Shown here piece after piece: positions 24,416 to 32,906 of a DNA stretch of 64,000 bases (within the stretch, counting starts at the first letter, position 1; every line of letters starts with the position of its first letter). The translations under genes and the position numbers were made by a program. Origin of the DNA: Chitinophagales bacterium (GTDB taxonomy: Bacteria; Bacteroidota; Bacteroidia; Chitinophagales; Chitinophagaceae); contig JAFLBM010000002.1 of NCBI GenBank assembly GCA_017303455.1, positions 232,417 through 296,416 of the forward strand, written 5' to 3'. The notes under the pieces are model-generated. The model was not told the DNA's origin. It made no database searches and worked only from the letters and a program-made list of their open reading frames with translations.

Positions 24416-24802
24416 ATGGCCGATAAAGAAAAACTCCGTCTCGACAAATATCTCTGGGCTATCCGTTTGTTCAAAACAAGAAGCCTGGCCACCACTGCCT
24501 GTAACAGCGGCAAGGTGAAATATGAAGAAGAACAGGCCAAACCCGGCAAGAATGTTCATTTGGGAGATGTCTATGATGTAAGAACGGAAGGGAAACGCTG
24601 GCGCATTAAAGTACTTGGATTATTGCATACCCGGGTGAAATACGAAGAAGCCGTCAAATATTATCTGGATATCACCCCCGAAGAAGAACTGGAACGCCTG
24701 AAATACCAGGCCGCCAGTTTCCATACCGGCAAACGACCCAGCAAGATCGGCCGGCCTACCAAGAAAGAGAGAAGGGACCTGGATGATTTTATGGATGACT
24801 AA
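24416..24802 (+). CDS. hslR: S4-domain RNA-binding protein (Hsp15 family)
   Basis: 128 residues. S4 domain at 5-65 (LRLDKYLWAIRLFKTRSLATTACNSGKV) and a basic C-terminal region (RPSKIGRPTKKERRDLDDFM), the Hsp15 layout. Hsp15 recycles 50S subunits that carry a stalled nascent chain. The ATG at 24416 is preferred over a TTG two codons earlier. It is immediately preceded by a terminator and a -7 element. Confidence 0.92.
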   Translation: MADKEKLRLDKYLWAIRLFKTRSLATTACNSGKVKYEEEQAKPGKNVHLGDVYDVRTEGKRWRIKVLGLLHTRVKYEEAVKYYLDITPEEELERLKYQAASFHTGKRPSKIGRPTKKERRDLDDFMDD

Positions 24803-24818
24803 AGGGTATCTGTAAAAG

Positions 24819-24878
24819 TTACATCATCTTACAACCAAAAGTACTGATCAATATCAGCAACAGGATAATCTTAATCAT
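24819..24878 (-). CDS. Tiny lipoprotein (19 residues)
   Basis: A 20-codon frame on the minus strand reads MIKIILLLILISTFGCKMM and stops. It is almost entirely a lipoprotein signal peptide with lipobox STFGC and three residues after it, resembling entericidin-like micro-lipoproteins. It sits alone in the 145-bp gap between two plus-strand genes. A 6-bp hairpin (CATTGG/CCAATG, 24876-24892) overlaps its start codon. It could be chance, but the complete signal-peptide architecture is suggestive. Confidence 0.45.
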   Translation of the reverse strand: MIKIILLLILISTFGCKMM

Positions 24879-24947
24879 TGGTTTTCCCAATGACCACATT
24901 TTACATTGCTCCCGTCAACAATATTCATTCACCCATAAATACAAGAT

Positions 24948-25400
24948 ATGGAAAACAAAGCTGTAGAAAAACACAGAACTTCCTGGCCCACTTTGTTTGA
25001 CAGTGGCTGGATGGAAAAATTCTTTAATGCCCCGATCGACGAATTTTTTAACATGGGTAAAGTGATGAATGTACCCGCTGTAAACGTATCCGAAACAGAT
25101 AAGGAATTCAAACTCTGCGTAGCTGCTCCCGGTATGGAAAAGAAAGATTTTAAGGTAGAAGCGTATGACGATATGCTGACCATCAGTGCCGAAAAAGAAA
25201 AAGAAGAAAAAGAAGAAAAAAATGGCCGCTTCAACCGTCGTGAATATAATTACAGCAGCTGGAGCAGGAGTTTTACCCTTCCTGAAAACTGTGATGCGGG
25301 CAAAATTGCCGCAGAATATAAAAACGGGGAATTAAAGGTGATGATCCCTAAATCAGAGATCGTAGAACCTAAGAAAATCAAAAACATTTCTGTGAACTAA
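24948..25400 (+). CDS. Small heat shock protein (Hsp20/alpha-crystallin)
   Basis: 150 residues. N-terminal arm (TLFDSGWMEKFFNAPIDEFFN), alpha-crystallin domain about 45-140 (VPAVNVSETDKEFKLCVAAPGMEKKDFKVEAYDDMLTISAEK, SFTLPENCDAGKIAAEYKNGELKVMIPK) and a short C-terminal extension. A Lys/Glu run at about 84-92 lies in the loop between strands. An ATP-independent holdase that keeps unfolded proteins soluble. Followed by a strong shared terminator. Confidence 0.96.
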   Translation: MENKAVEKHRTSWPTLFDSGWMEKFFNAPIDEFFNMGKVMNVPAVNVSETDKEFKLCVAAPGMEKKDFKVEAYDDMLTISAEKEKEEKEEKNGRFNRREYNYSSWSRSFTLPENCDAGKIAAEYKNGELKVMIPKSEIVEPKKIKNISVN

Positions 25401-25426
25401 CAGTAACAGGATGGCCCGGAAGGGCG

Positions 25427-25460
25427 GCCCATGCCAGTAGCTGAAAGGCATGGGCTTTTT
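25427..25460. terminator. Terminator between hsp20 and the response regulator gene
   Basis: GCCCATGCC at 25427-25435 pairs perfectly with GGCATGGGC at 25447-25455, followed by TTTTT on the plus strand. It lies between convergent genes and ends hsp20 transcription; the reverse strand lacks a comparable T-run. Confidence 0.85.
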
Positions 25461-25463
25461 ATT

Positions 25464-26525
25464 TTAGTACAGCAGGTTCTTCAGCTTCTCCAGGTTGATG
25501 ATGCTGATCTTACCTTCTTTTATCTCTATCAGTTTCTCATTCTTGAAATCACTCAGGGTCCTGATCAGCGATTCAGTAGCCGTACCCACATAGTGAGCAA
25601 TATCTTCTCTCGAAATTTCAATGGGCTTATTCTCACCGGCAGCATTGAATTTGCCATGAATATCTACTAATGCCTTTGCCACTCTTTTGCGCAAAGAACT
25701 ATAGGCAAGACTTAATAATCTTTCTTCTTTCTCTTTCACATTCTGGGTGATGATGCGGATGAATTTGGAAGCCACCACAATATCACCGGCAATCATTTCC
25801 TGGAATTCATCTCTCGGTATCTGGATGATCTCCGTTTCTTCAAGGGCCACCGTTGAATCATCATAATTCTTTTCCTCGATCAGGGCAGGATAGCCGATAA
25901 AATCGCCATCGCTGTAGAGGTCGGTAATATATTCTTTTCCATCTTCGTGTGTCTTAAACCCTTTCACTTTCCCCTTTACCACATAATACAGGAACCTCGG
26001 CCTCTTTCCTTCGCCATAGATCACCTGCTTTTTGGAATATAACTCCGAATTATAATTATCCAGGTTGAACTGCAGCATACCGCTGGCCCGGAGATCATTG
26101 GCCAGCTCACTCAATCCTTTGCCGGTGGCGCTGTACTTTTTCTGCAGTACATCAATTTTCTTCAGGCGGGATTCGATGGCATTCATCAGTTCGATCTCTT
26201 CAAACGGTTTGGTCACATAATCATCCGCTCCCATCTCCATTCCCTTGCGGAGATCACTCCGCTCAGCTTTGGCCGTTAAAAAGATCAGGGGAATATCTTC
26301 TGTTTCCGGGTTTTTGCGGAGCAGGTGCAAAACACCGTATCCATCCAGTTCCGGCATCATAATATCACAAACGATCAGGTCTGGTTTTTCGGCTAAAGCA
26401 GCTTCCACACCTCTTTTTCCATTTTCTGCGGTGACAGTTCTGTAGCCTCCCAGAGATAGTATTTCTGCTGTATTTTCCCTGATATCTTCATTATCATCAA
26501 TGATCAGGATAGTGCGTTGGGTCAT
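25464..26525 (-). CDS. Response regulator fused to a Crp-type sensor and HTH
   Basis: 353 residues, three modules. Receiver domain 1-120 (LIIDDNEDIREN, phospho-acceptor Asp54 in VCDIMMPELDG, Lys in YVTKPFEE); cyclic-nucleotide-binding-like barrel about 150-270; Crp-type winged HTH about 280-345 (ISREDIAHYVGTATESLIRTLSDFK). Such chimeras are frequent in Bacteroidota and often sit next to respiratory genes. It is divergent from the cbb3 oxidase locus with 134 bp between starts, so control of that locus by phosphorylation plus a second signal is likely but inferred. No Fnr-type cysteines seen. Confidence 0.93.
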   Translation of the reverse strand: MTQRTILIIDDNEDIRENTAEILSLGGYRTVTAENGKRGVEAALAEKPDLIVCDIMMPELDGYGVLHLLRKNPETEDIPLIFLTAKAERSDLRKGMEMGADDYVTKPFEEIELMNAIESRLKKIDVLQKKYSATGKGLSELANDLRASGMLQFNLDNYNSELYSKKQVIYGEGKRPRFLYYVVKGKVKGFKTHEDGKEYITDLYSDGDFIGYPALIEEKNYDDSTVALEETEIIQIPRDEFQEMIAGDIVVASKFIRIITQNVKEKEERLLSLAYSSLRKRVAKALVDIHGKFNAAGENKPIEISREDIAHYVGTATESLIRTLSDFKNEKLIEIKEGKISIINLEKLKNLLY

Positions 26526-26559
26526 GCGGGATATTTTGGTGAATCGGGCTGCAAAATAG

Positions 26560-26576
26560 TCAAAAGAGTCTTTTGA
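26560..26576. promoter_or_regulatory. Perfect 17-bp dyad between the regulator and the cbb3 locus
   Basis: TCAAAAGA at 26560-26567, a central G, then TCTTTTGA at 26569-26576. It lies 34 bp from the regulator start and 83 bp from ccoI. The TCAAA/TTTGA arms resemble Crp/Fnr-family half sites in length and symmetry, so it is a good candidate binding site for the divergent Crp-type regulator. Confidence 0.5.
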
Positions 26577-26659
26577 TAAAAATCAGCTTTAGCGGTGAAG
26601 TTACTCATCCCCTGCCAGACCTCCTGCTTTTACTTTAGCGGCCTTAGATTACGGAAACT

Positions 26660-29056
26660 ATGGCTTCACCAGTTATCACTGATCAGCGACTGCATTGTTA
26701 CCATTGCGGGGAAACCTGTACCGATGAAAAAATTCATGCGGCTGAGAAGATCTTTTGCTGTGATGGTTGCAAAATGGTGTACCAGATCCTGAACCAGAGT
26801 GAGCTTTGCGAATATTACAACCTGAATGAGAATCCCGGTATCAACCAGCGGGTGCATGTGCGGAAGGATAAATTCGCTTTCCTGGATGATGATAAGATAC
26901 AGGTGCAACTGATCAGTTTCCGGGATGACAAACAGGTGCATGTTACGTTTTACCTGCCGCAAATGCACTGCAGTTCCTGCTTATACCTGCTGGAGAACCT
27001 GCACCGTTTAGATCCCGGCGTTGTTTCCAGCAAAGTCAATTTTACCCGCAAGGAAGTTGATATCGTGCTGCTGACTCCGCAAACCAGTCTCCGGAAAGTA
27101 GCTGAAACATTAACCAGTATTGGTTACGAACCCTATATCAGCCTGAATGATCTGAAAGAAAAAAGGCCGGCAATCAATAAGAGCATGGTTTACCAGCTTG
27201 GTGTTGCCGGTTTTTGCTTTGGCAATATCATGCTGATGAGTTTTCCTGAATACCTGGGCATTGATGCCAGTGAAGTTGGTTTAAGAGGTATGTTCCGCTG
27301 GGCCAATTTTGCATTGGCCATTCCTGTACTGCTGTATTCATCTCTTCCTTTTTACGAATCTTCCTGGAAAAGTTTAAAGCATAAGTTCCTGAATATTGAT
27401 GCACCTATCGCATTAGCTATTATTGTAACATTTATACGCAGCGCCTGGGAAGTGATCAGCGGAACCGGCGGCGGTTATTTTGACTCGATGACCGGTATTG
27501 TATTTTTTATGCTGGCCGGCCGTATCGTACAGGATAAAACCTACCGCCAGCTCTCTTTTGAAAGAGATTATACATCTTATTTTCCTATTGCGGTTTCTGT
27601 ATTAAAAGAAAATACTGAAGTTCCCACCACCTTACCCGATCTGAAACCCGGTGACACTTTACTGATTCATAATGAAGAACTGATCCCTGCTGATGGTATC
27701 CTTTCTAAAGGAAAAGCTTTTATTGACTATAGTTTTGTGACGGGTGAATCTCTTCCCGTACTAAAAGAAGTGGGTGAACTGGTTTATGCCGGTGGCAAAC
27801 AGACCGAAGGCAATATCGAAATATTAGTAGTGAAAGAAGTGGCGCAAAGCTATCTCACCAAACTCTGGAACCGGGATGAATTTAAAAAACAAGAGCAGGC
27901 AAAAAGCGTTTCATTCGTTCACCTGCTGAGCAGGTATTTTACTTATATTGTTTTAACCATTGCCCTGGTCACTGGTATTTTCTGGCAAGTGAATGACCCG
28001 TCAAAACTATGGCCTGCCGTTACTGCTATTTTTATCATTGCCTGCCCCTGTGCCCTGTTATTATCCAACACATTTACCAACGGGAATATCCTTCGCATCC
28101 TGGGCCACAACCATTTTTACCTGCGCAGTGCCCAGACCATTGAGGATATGGCCAAAGTCACACATATTGTTTTTGATAAAACCGGTACACTCACTTCCAC
28201 CCAGCAGCAGGACATTAATTATGAGGGCTTACCGCTGACAGCTTACCAGCAAGAGCAGATCGCAGCATTGGCATCCTGTTCCAATCACCCGTTGAGTAAA
28301 GCACTGGCAAAACAGTTAGGTGTTCCAAAAAATAGGGAAGTAACCGGTTTTAAAGAAACTACAGGAATGGGCGTTGAAGGATATATAAATGGGGAGTTGC
28401 TGCGATCAGGTTCTTATGAATTTGTGGCAGGTAAGCACAATACCCAACCCGGTACAACTGTGTATATCAGCATCAATAATAAAGTATATGGTTTCTTCCT
28501 GTTCAGCAATCATTACCGGGAAGCAATCCCCGGTCTGCTGAATGAGCTGAAAAATGATTACCGCTTATCTGTTCTCTCGGGTGACAATGAAGCCGAAAAA
28601 GCCAACCTGGAAAGGTTATTGGGACGCAAGGCCACCCTGCTCTTTCACCAAAAACCGGAAGATAAACTACAATACATCCGGCAATTACAGCAGCAGGGTG
28701 AAAAAGTAATGATGATCGGTGACGGGCTGAATGATGCCGGGGCTTTAAAACAAAGTGATATCGGCATTGCGGTAGCCGAACAAACCAACAATTTCACTCC
28801 CTCCAGCGATGCCATTATTGAAGCCCGTCAGTTTTCAAGACTTACTAAATTCATCCGGCTTTGCCGTGCCAACCGGAATATCGTAGTGGCAAGCTTTGTC
28901 ATGTCCATCGTTTATAACATTATCGGGATCGCCTTTGCGGTGCAGGGCAACCTGTCTCCCCTGGTAGCGGCGATACTGATGCCCAGCAGTTCACTCAGCA
29001 TTTTACTGCTCACTTTTGGCAGCAGCAGCCTGCTGGCCCGCCGGATGAAACTGTAA
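26660..29056 (+). CDS. ccoI: Copper-type P1B ATPase of cbb3 oxidase assembly (CcoI/FixI)
   Basis: 798 residues. An N-terminal Cys-rich region (CYHCGETC, CCDGCKMVY) precedes an HMA-like domain with MHCSSC; then membrane helices, actuator domain (VTGESLPV), the ion-binding CPC in IIACPCALLLSN, the phosphorylation site DKTGTLT and the ATP-binding hinge MIGDGLNDAGAL. The Cys-rich N-terminus is typical of FixI-type exporters that load copper into cbb3 oxidase. It is the first gene of the locus; ccoS follows after a 118-nt gap containing a hairpin. Confidence 0.96.
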   Translation: MASPVITDQRLHCYHCGETCTDEKIHAAEKIFCCDGCKMVYQILNQSELCEYYNLNENPGINQRVHVRKDKFAFLDDDKIQVQLISFRDDKQVHVTFYLPQMHCSSCLYLLENLHRLDPGVVSSKVNFTRKEVDIVLLTPQTSLRKVAETLTSIGYEPYISLNDLKEKRPAINKSMVYQLGVAGFCFGNIMLMSFPEYLGIDASEVGLRGMFRWANFALAIPVLLYSSLPFYESSWKSLKHKFLNIDAPIALAIIVTFIRSAWEVISGTGGGYFDSMTGIVFFMLAGRIVQDKTYRQLSFERDYTSYFPIAVSVLKENTEVPTTLPDLKPGDTLLIHNEELIPADGILSKGKAFIDYSFVTGESLPVLKEVGELVYAGGKQTEGNIEILVVKEVAQSYLTKLWNRDEFKKQEQAKSVSFVHLLSRYFTYIVLTIALVTGIFWQVNDPSKLWPAVTAIFIIACPCALLLSNTFTNGNILRILGHNHFYLRSAQTIEDMAKVTHIVFDKTGTLTSTQQQDINYEGLPLTAYQQEQIAALASCSNHPLSKALAKQLGVPKNREVTGFKETTGMGVEGYINGELLRSGSYEFVAGKHNTQPGTTVYISINNKVYGFFLFSNHYREAIPGLLNELKNDYRLSVLSGDNEAEKANLERLLGRKATLLFHQKPEDKLQYIRQLQQQGEKVMMIGDGLNDAGALKQSDIGIAVAEQTNNFTPSSDAIIEARQFSRLTKFIRLCRANRNIVVASFVMSIVYNIIGIAFAVQGNLSPLVAAILMPSSSLSILLLTFGSSSLLARRMKL

Positions 29057-29066
29057 AAAACTTGTC

Positions 29067-29096
29067 TTTCATCAATCTTTTTACAATTTGATGAAA
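29067..29096 (+). other. Stem-loop between ccoI and ccoS
   Basis: TTTCATCAA at 29067-29075 is the exact reverse complement of TTGATGAAA at 29088-29096, with a 12-nt loop. It sits 10 nt after the ccoI stop. No T-run follows, so it may be an RNA-processing or attenuation element rather than a terminator; the TTGAT/ATCAA arms also resemble an Fnr-like site with a long spacer. Confidence 0.4.
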
Positions 29097-29174
29097 ATCA
29101 GTCTCCCTGTTGATACTCGTTATGCTTTGCCGGGTACCCGAAAAATATTTTTACAGGAACGTAAAATCAAAAGT

Positions 29175-29339
29175 ATGAGTGTGATTATCATTTTGCTGAT
29201 AGCCAGCATTTCTGTTGCCGCCCTTTTCCTGGTGGCTTTTCTCTGGGGTGTTAAGTCTGGCCAGTTTGAAGACGATTACTCACCCCCCTCCCGTATTCTT
29301 TTTGATGACAAACCTGCTTCAACTACCAAAACAGTATAA
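29175..29339 (+). CDS. ccoS: cbb3-type cytochrome oxidase assembly protein CcoS
   Basis: 54 residues from the ATG at 29175 (SVIIILLIASISVAALFLVAFLWGV), a single membrane helix followed by KSGQFEDDYSPPSRILFDD, the CcoS signature. A longer frame starting 29 codons earlier is rejected. CcoS is needed for cofactor insertion into cbb3 oxidase. It lies 20 nt before ccoNO. Confidence 0.93.
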   Translation: MSVIIILLIASISVAALFLVAFLWGVKSGQFEDDYSPPSRILFDDKPASTTKTV

Positions 29340-29359
29340 TTCAAAAAACAATCCAGCTT

Positions 29360-31495
29360 ATGCAAGTCGAAAAGTTTCATTATGACAACAAAATTGTAAA
29401 GGCATTCGGTATAGCCACTATCGTTTTCGGGATAGTGGGTATGCTGGCGGGTCTTTGGGCTGCTATCCAGATCTATTACCCGGAAAGCAGTTTGAATTTA
29501 GCCCCCACCACCTTCGGACGTCTTCGTCCGCTGCACACCAATGCGATCATCTTTGCCTTTGTAGGTAATTCTATCTTTTGTGGTGTTTATTACTCCCTGC
29601 AACGGTTATGTAAAGCAAGAATGTTCAGCGACAAGCTCAGCTGGATCCATTTCTGGGGTTGGCAGGCCATTATTGCAGCAGCAGCGATCACCTTACTGAT
29701 GGGTTATACCACTGGTAAAGAATACGCTGAGCTGGAATGGCCAATTGATATTGCCATTACCCTGATCTGGGTTGTTTTTGGTATCAATATGTTTGGCACC
29801 ATCATTAAAAGAAGAGAAAGACATCTCTACGTTGCTATCTGGTTTTATATTGCCACCTGGGTTACAGTAGCCATGCTGCATATTGTAAACTCTGTTGAAA
29901 TACCCGTTTCCGCATTTAAAAGTTATAGCTGGTATGCAGGTGTGCAGGATGCACTGGTGCAGTGGTGGTATGGTCACAATGCTGTGGCGTTCTTCCTTAC
30001 TACCCCTGTATTGGGCCTGATGTATTACTTCCTGCCCAAAGCTGCTAACAGGCCCGTTTATTCGTACCGTCTTTCTATTATCCACTTCTGGGCATTGATC
30101 TTTTTGTATATCTGGGCGGGTCCGCACCACCTGTTATATACGGCTTTGCCTGACTGGGCCCAATCATTGGGTGTTGTATTTTCCGTAATGCTGATCGCTC
30201 CAAGCTGGGGTGGTATGCTGAATGGATTATTTACCCTTCGCGGTGCCTGGGATAAAGTTCGTGAAGATCCTGTTTTGAAATTTATGGTGGTGGCCATTAC
30301 CTGTTATGGTATGTCAACCTTTGAAGGACCAATGCTGAGTTTGAAGAGCATTAATGCGATCTCTCACTTCAGCGACTGGACTATTGCCCACGTTCATATC
30401 GGTGGTTTGGGCTGGAATGGTTTCCTTGCTTTTGCGATCCTCTATTATATGATCCCAAAAATGTGGGGCACTAATTTATATTCAAAAAAATTAGCCACGA
30501 ATCACTTCTGGCTGGGCACCATTGGTATCATCATTTATGCAGTGCCGCTGTACTGGGCTGGTTTTGAGCAAAGCATTTCCTGGAAAACATTTACTCCCGA
30601 AGGCAACCTCAAGTTCCCCAATTTCCTGGACACCGTTACCAATATCAAACCTTTCTATATCCTGAGAAGTATCGGTGGTGCATTATACCTGACCGGTGCC
30701 TTCTTTATGGTGTATAATTTATATAAAACTGTGAAGCAGGGCAGATTCATTGCCAATGAAGAAGCGGAAGCTGCTCCGTTGGTAAAAGAAACATCACATA
30801 AGAAAGAATACTGGCACCGCATCCTGGAAAGAAAACCTGTGACCATGCTGATCCTGAGCCTGGTGGTGGTTGCTATTGGCGGCTTGGTAGAAATGATCCC
30901 GACTTTTCTGGTGAAAGAAAACATCCCCACCATCGCCAGTGTGAAACCGTATACACCATTAGAATTACAGGGACGTGATATTTATATCCGGGAAGGTTGT
31001 TACACCTGTCACTCACAAATGATACGTCCTTTCCGGGATGAGGTGAAACGCTATGGTGAATACTCCAAAGCCGGTGAATTTGTTTATGATCATCCATTTC
31101 AGTGGGGAAGCAAGCGTACCGGTCCGGACCTGGCCCGTGAAGGTGGTAAACAAACAGATGCCTGGCATTATAACCATATGTACGACCCAAGATCCATGTC
31201 TCCGGGTTCCATTATGCCGAGATATGTATGGCTGATCGATAATAAACTTGATACCAGTTCAACCCCGGCCAAGATCAGGGCCATGAAAACACTGGGTGTT
31301 CCTTATCCTGACGGATATGACCAGGTGGCTAACAGAGACCTGATGGAACAGGCCAATGTTATCACTGCCAACCTGAAAAAAGATAAGATCGAAACGGCCC
31401 CGGATGCAGAGATCATCGCCATGATCGCTTACCTGCAGCGTCTCGGGAAAGATATTAAGTCAGAACCTAAACAACCTTTAGCAGATAATAAGTAA
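29360..31495 (+). CDS. ccoNO: cbb3 cytochrome c oxidase, fused subunits I and II (CcoN-CcoO)
   Basis: 711 residues. Residues 1 to about 460 are CcoN: His59 (RPLHTNA) and His344/His346 (AHVHIGG) as heme ligands, and His206 (WYGHNA) plus His256-His257 (GPHHLLY) as CuB ligands. After a linker (460-490) and a membrane helix (about 492-520) the CcoO part carries a c-type heme site CYTCH at 547-551 and MIRPFRDEVKRYG. The N-O fusion is common in Bacteroidota. It reduces oxygen to water at the membrane with high affinity and pumps protons. ccoQ follows 11 nt downstream. Confidence 0.97.
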   Translation: MQVEKFHYDNKIVKAFGIATIVFGIVGMLAGLWAAIQIYYPESSLNLAPTTFGRLRPLHTNAIIFAFVGNSIFCGVYYSLQRLCKARMFSDKLSWIHFWGWQAIIAAAAITLLMGYTTGKEYAELEWPIDIAITLIWVVFGINMFGTIIKRRERHLYVAIWFYIATWVTVAMLHIVNSVEIPVSAFKSYSWYAGVQDALVQWWYGHNAVAFFLTTPVLGLMYYFLPKAANRPVYSYRLSIIHFWALIFLYIWAGPHHLLYTALPDWAQSLGVVFSVMLIAPSWGGMLNGLFTLRGAWDKVREDPVLKFMVVAITCYGMSTFEGPMLSLKSINAISHFSDWTIAHVHIGGLGWNGFLAFAILYYMIPKMWGTNLYSKKLATNHFWLGTIGIIIYAVPLYWAGFEQSISWKTFTPEGNLKFPNFLDTVTNIKPFYILRSIGGALYLTGAFFMVYNLYKTVKQGRFIANEEAEAAPLVKETSHKKEYWHRILERKPVTMLILSLVVVAIGGLVEMIPTFLVKENIPTIASVKPYTPLELQGRDIYIREGCYTCHSQMIRPFRDEVKRYGEYSKAGEFVYDHPFQWGSKRTGPDLAREGGKQTDAWHYNHMYDPRSMSPGSIMPRYVWLIDNKLDTSSTPAKIRAMKTLGVPYPDGYDQVANRDLMEQANVITANLKKDKIETAPDAEIIAMIAYLQRLGKDIKSEPKQPLADNK

Positions 31496-31506
31496 ATAAA
31501 TCCAGC

Positions 31507-31668
31507 ATGAAATTCATCAACTATATAGAAAAAATCAGCGGAGTTGACATTTACGGGATGTTGTCACTGACCATTTTCGTAGTCTTCTTCGTGGCCATGG
31601 TTACCTGGGTTTTGAGAACGGACAAGAAAAAACTCAAAGATATCAGCCGTCTTCCGCTGGACAATTAA
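31507..31668 (+). CDS. ccoQ: CcoQ-like small cbb3 oxidase subunit
   Basis: 53 residues: MKFINYIEKISGVDIYG, then a hydrophobic helix (MLSLTIFVVFFVAMVTWVL) and a charged tail (RTDKKKLKDISRLPLDN). Size, single helix and position between ccoNO and ccoP identify it as CcoQ, which stabilises the oxidase complex. It lies 11 nt after ccoNO and 22 nt before ccoP. Confidence 0.85.
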   Translation: MKFINYIEKISGVDIYGMLSLTIFVVFFVAMVTWVLRTDKKKLKDISRLPLDN

Positions 31669-31690
31669 GAATCTTTAAACTAATCTTTAT

Positions 31691-32890
31691 ATGAACCTGT
31701 TCAATTATAATAAATCAAAGAATATGATCCGCTTGCTGGGTGTTTTCCTGGCAATGGGTTTTGTACAACCGGTTTGGGCAGCGGGTCCGCCGGCTCCTTC
31801 AGCATTCAGCAATCCACTGACGATTGTACTGGTAGTACTGATGCTGCTGTTGCTGATCGTTATTGGCATACTGGCCAATATACTGATCGGTACTGCTGAT
31901 GTAAAATTGAAAAAAAGAAAACAGCAGAAAGCAGTAACACCCGTCGCAGCTGTGCTGATCGCTATTTTGTTACTAAGCAGTAGCTCTTTGTTTGCACAAA
32001 CAGGAGCTGCGCCGGCTGATGCAACTTCAACTACCACGGCAGCTCAAACCATCGGTGGTATGACAGCTTCTACCTTTTATGTCATGGCGACCGTGATATT
32101 CCTTGAGTTATTTATCATCATTGCACTGCTGATCAATATTAAATTTTTACTCAAAGCTGAAAAGGATAAACTGGTAACTGAAACGCAACCGGTACCACAA
32201 GAAGTGAAAAAGAACCAACTGTCCTGGTGGGATAAATTCAACAGTTTCCGTCCCAGCAGCCAGGAAGCCGATCTTGATCTTGGCCATGATTATGATGGCA
32301 TCCGTGAACTGAATAACCGTTTACCTAAATGGTGGTTGTACGGGTTCTACTTAACTATCATCGTAGGCTGTATTTACCTGTACCGTTTTCATATTGCTCA
32401 CACCGGCCCATCCAGCAAACAGGAATTTGAAACAGCGGTTGCCCAAGGTGAGTTGAAAGTAAAAGAATACCTGAAACTCCAAGGTGATAACGTGGATGAA
32501 AATACAGTCACTTACCTCACTTCAAAAGAAGACCTGGAAGCGGGTAAGGCATTATTCATCAATCCGGCCAACTGCGTACCCTGTCACCGGGCAGATGGCG
32601 GGGGGCTGGTGGGTCCGAACCTTGCTGACGAGAACTGGGTTTATGGAGGCAGTATCAAAGATATTTTTAAGACCATCAAATATGGTACAAATAAAGGGAT
32701 GAAATCCTGGCAGGAGAATTTTACTGCCAAAGAAATGGCACAACTGGCCAGTTATGTAAAATCATTAAAAGGAACTAATCCTCCCAATCCCAAAGCCCCG
32801 GACGGACCTGTTTATAAAGAAGAGGCTGCCCCAGCTGCTCCCGCAGTTGATTCTGCCAAAGCAAAAGATGGAAAGATGGCGATGAATTAG
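31691..32890 (+). CDS. ccoP: cbb3 cytochrome c oxidase subunit III (CcoP)
   Basis: 399 residues. Hydrophobic segments near 13-31, 44-67, 83-102 and 128-153, then the CcoP-like segment WWDKFNSFRP...LDLGHDYDGIRELNNRLPKWW and another helix (215-230). Only one c-heme site is present (Cys295-VP-Cys298-His299), with a likely Met ligand in GMKSWQ; many proteobacterial CcoP proteins have two hemes. The C-terminus ends in a Pro/Ala-rich tail. It passes electrons from cytochrome c to CcoN. A start at 31724 (MIRLLGVF) is possible, making the first segment a signal peptide. Confidence 0.93.
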   Translation: MNLFNYNKSKNMIRLLGVFLAMGFVQPVWAAGPPAPSAFSNPLTIVLVVLMLLLLIVIGILANILIGTADVKLKKRKQQKAVTPVAAVLIAILLLSSSSLFAQTGAAPADATSTTTAAQTIGGMTASTFYVMATVIFLELFIIIALLINIKFLLKAEKDKLVTETQPVPQEVKKNQLSWWDKFNSFRPSSQEADLDLGHDYDGIRELNNRLPKWWLYGFYLTIIVGCIYLYRFHIAHTGPSSKQEFETAVAQGELKVKEYLKLQGDNVDENTVTYLTSKEDLEAGKALFINPANCVPCHRADGGGLVGPNLADENWVYGGSIKDIFKTIKYGTNKGMKSWQENFTAKEMAQLASYVKSLKGTNPPNPKAPDGPVYKEEAAPAAPAVDSAKAKDGKMAMN

Positions 32891-32906
32891 AATAAATGGA
32901 CGAACT

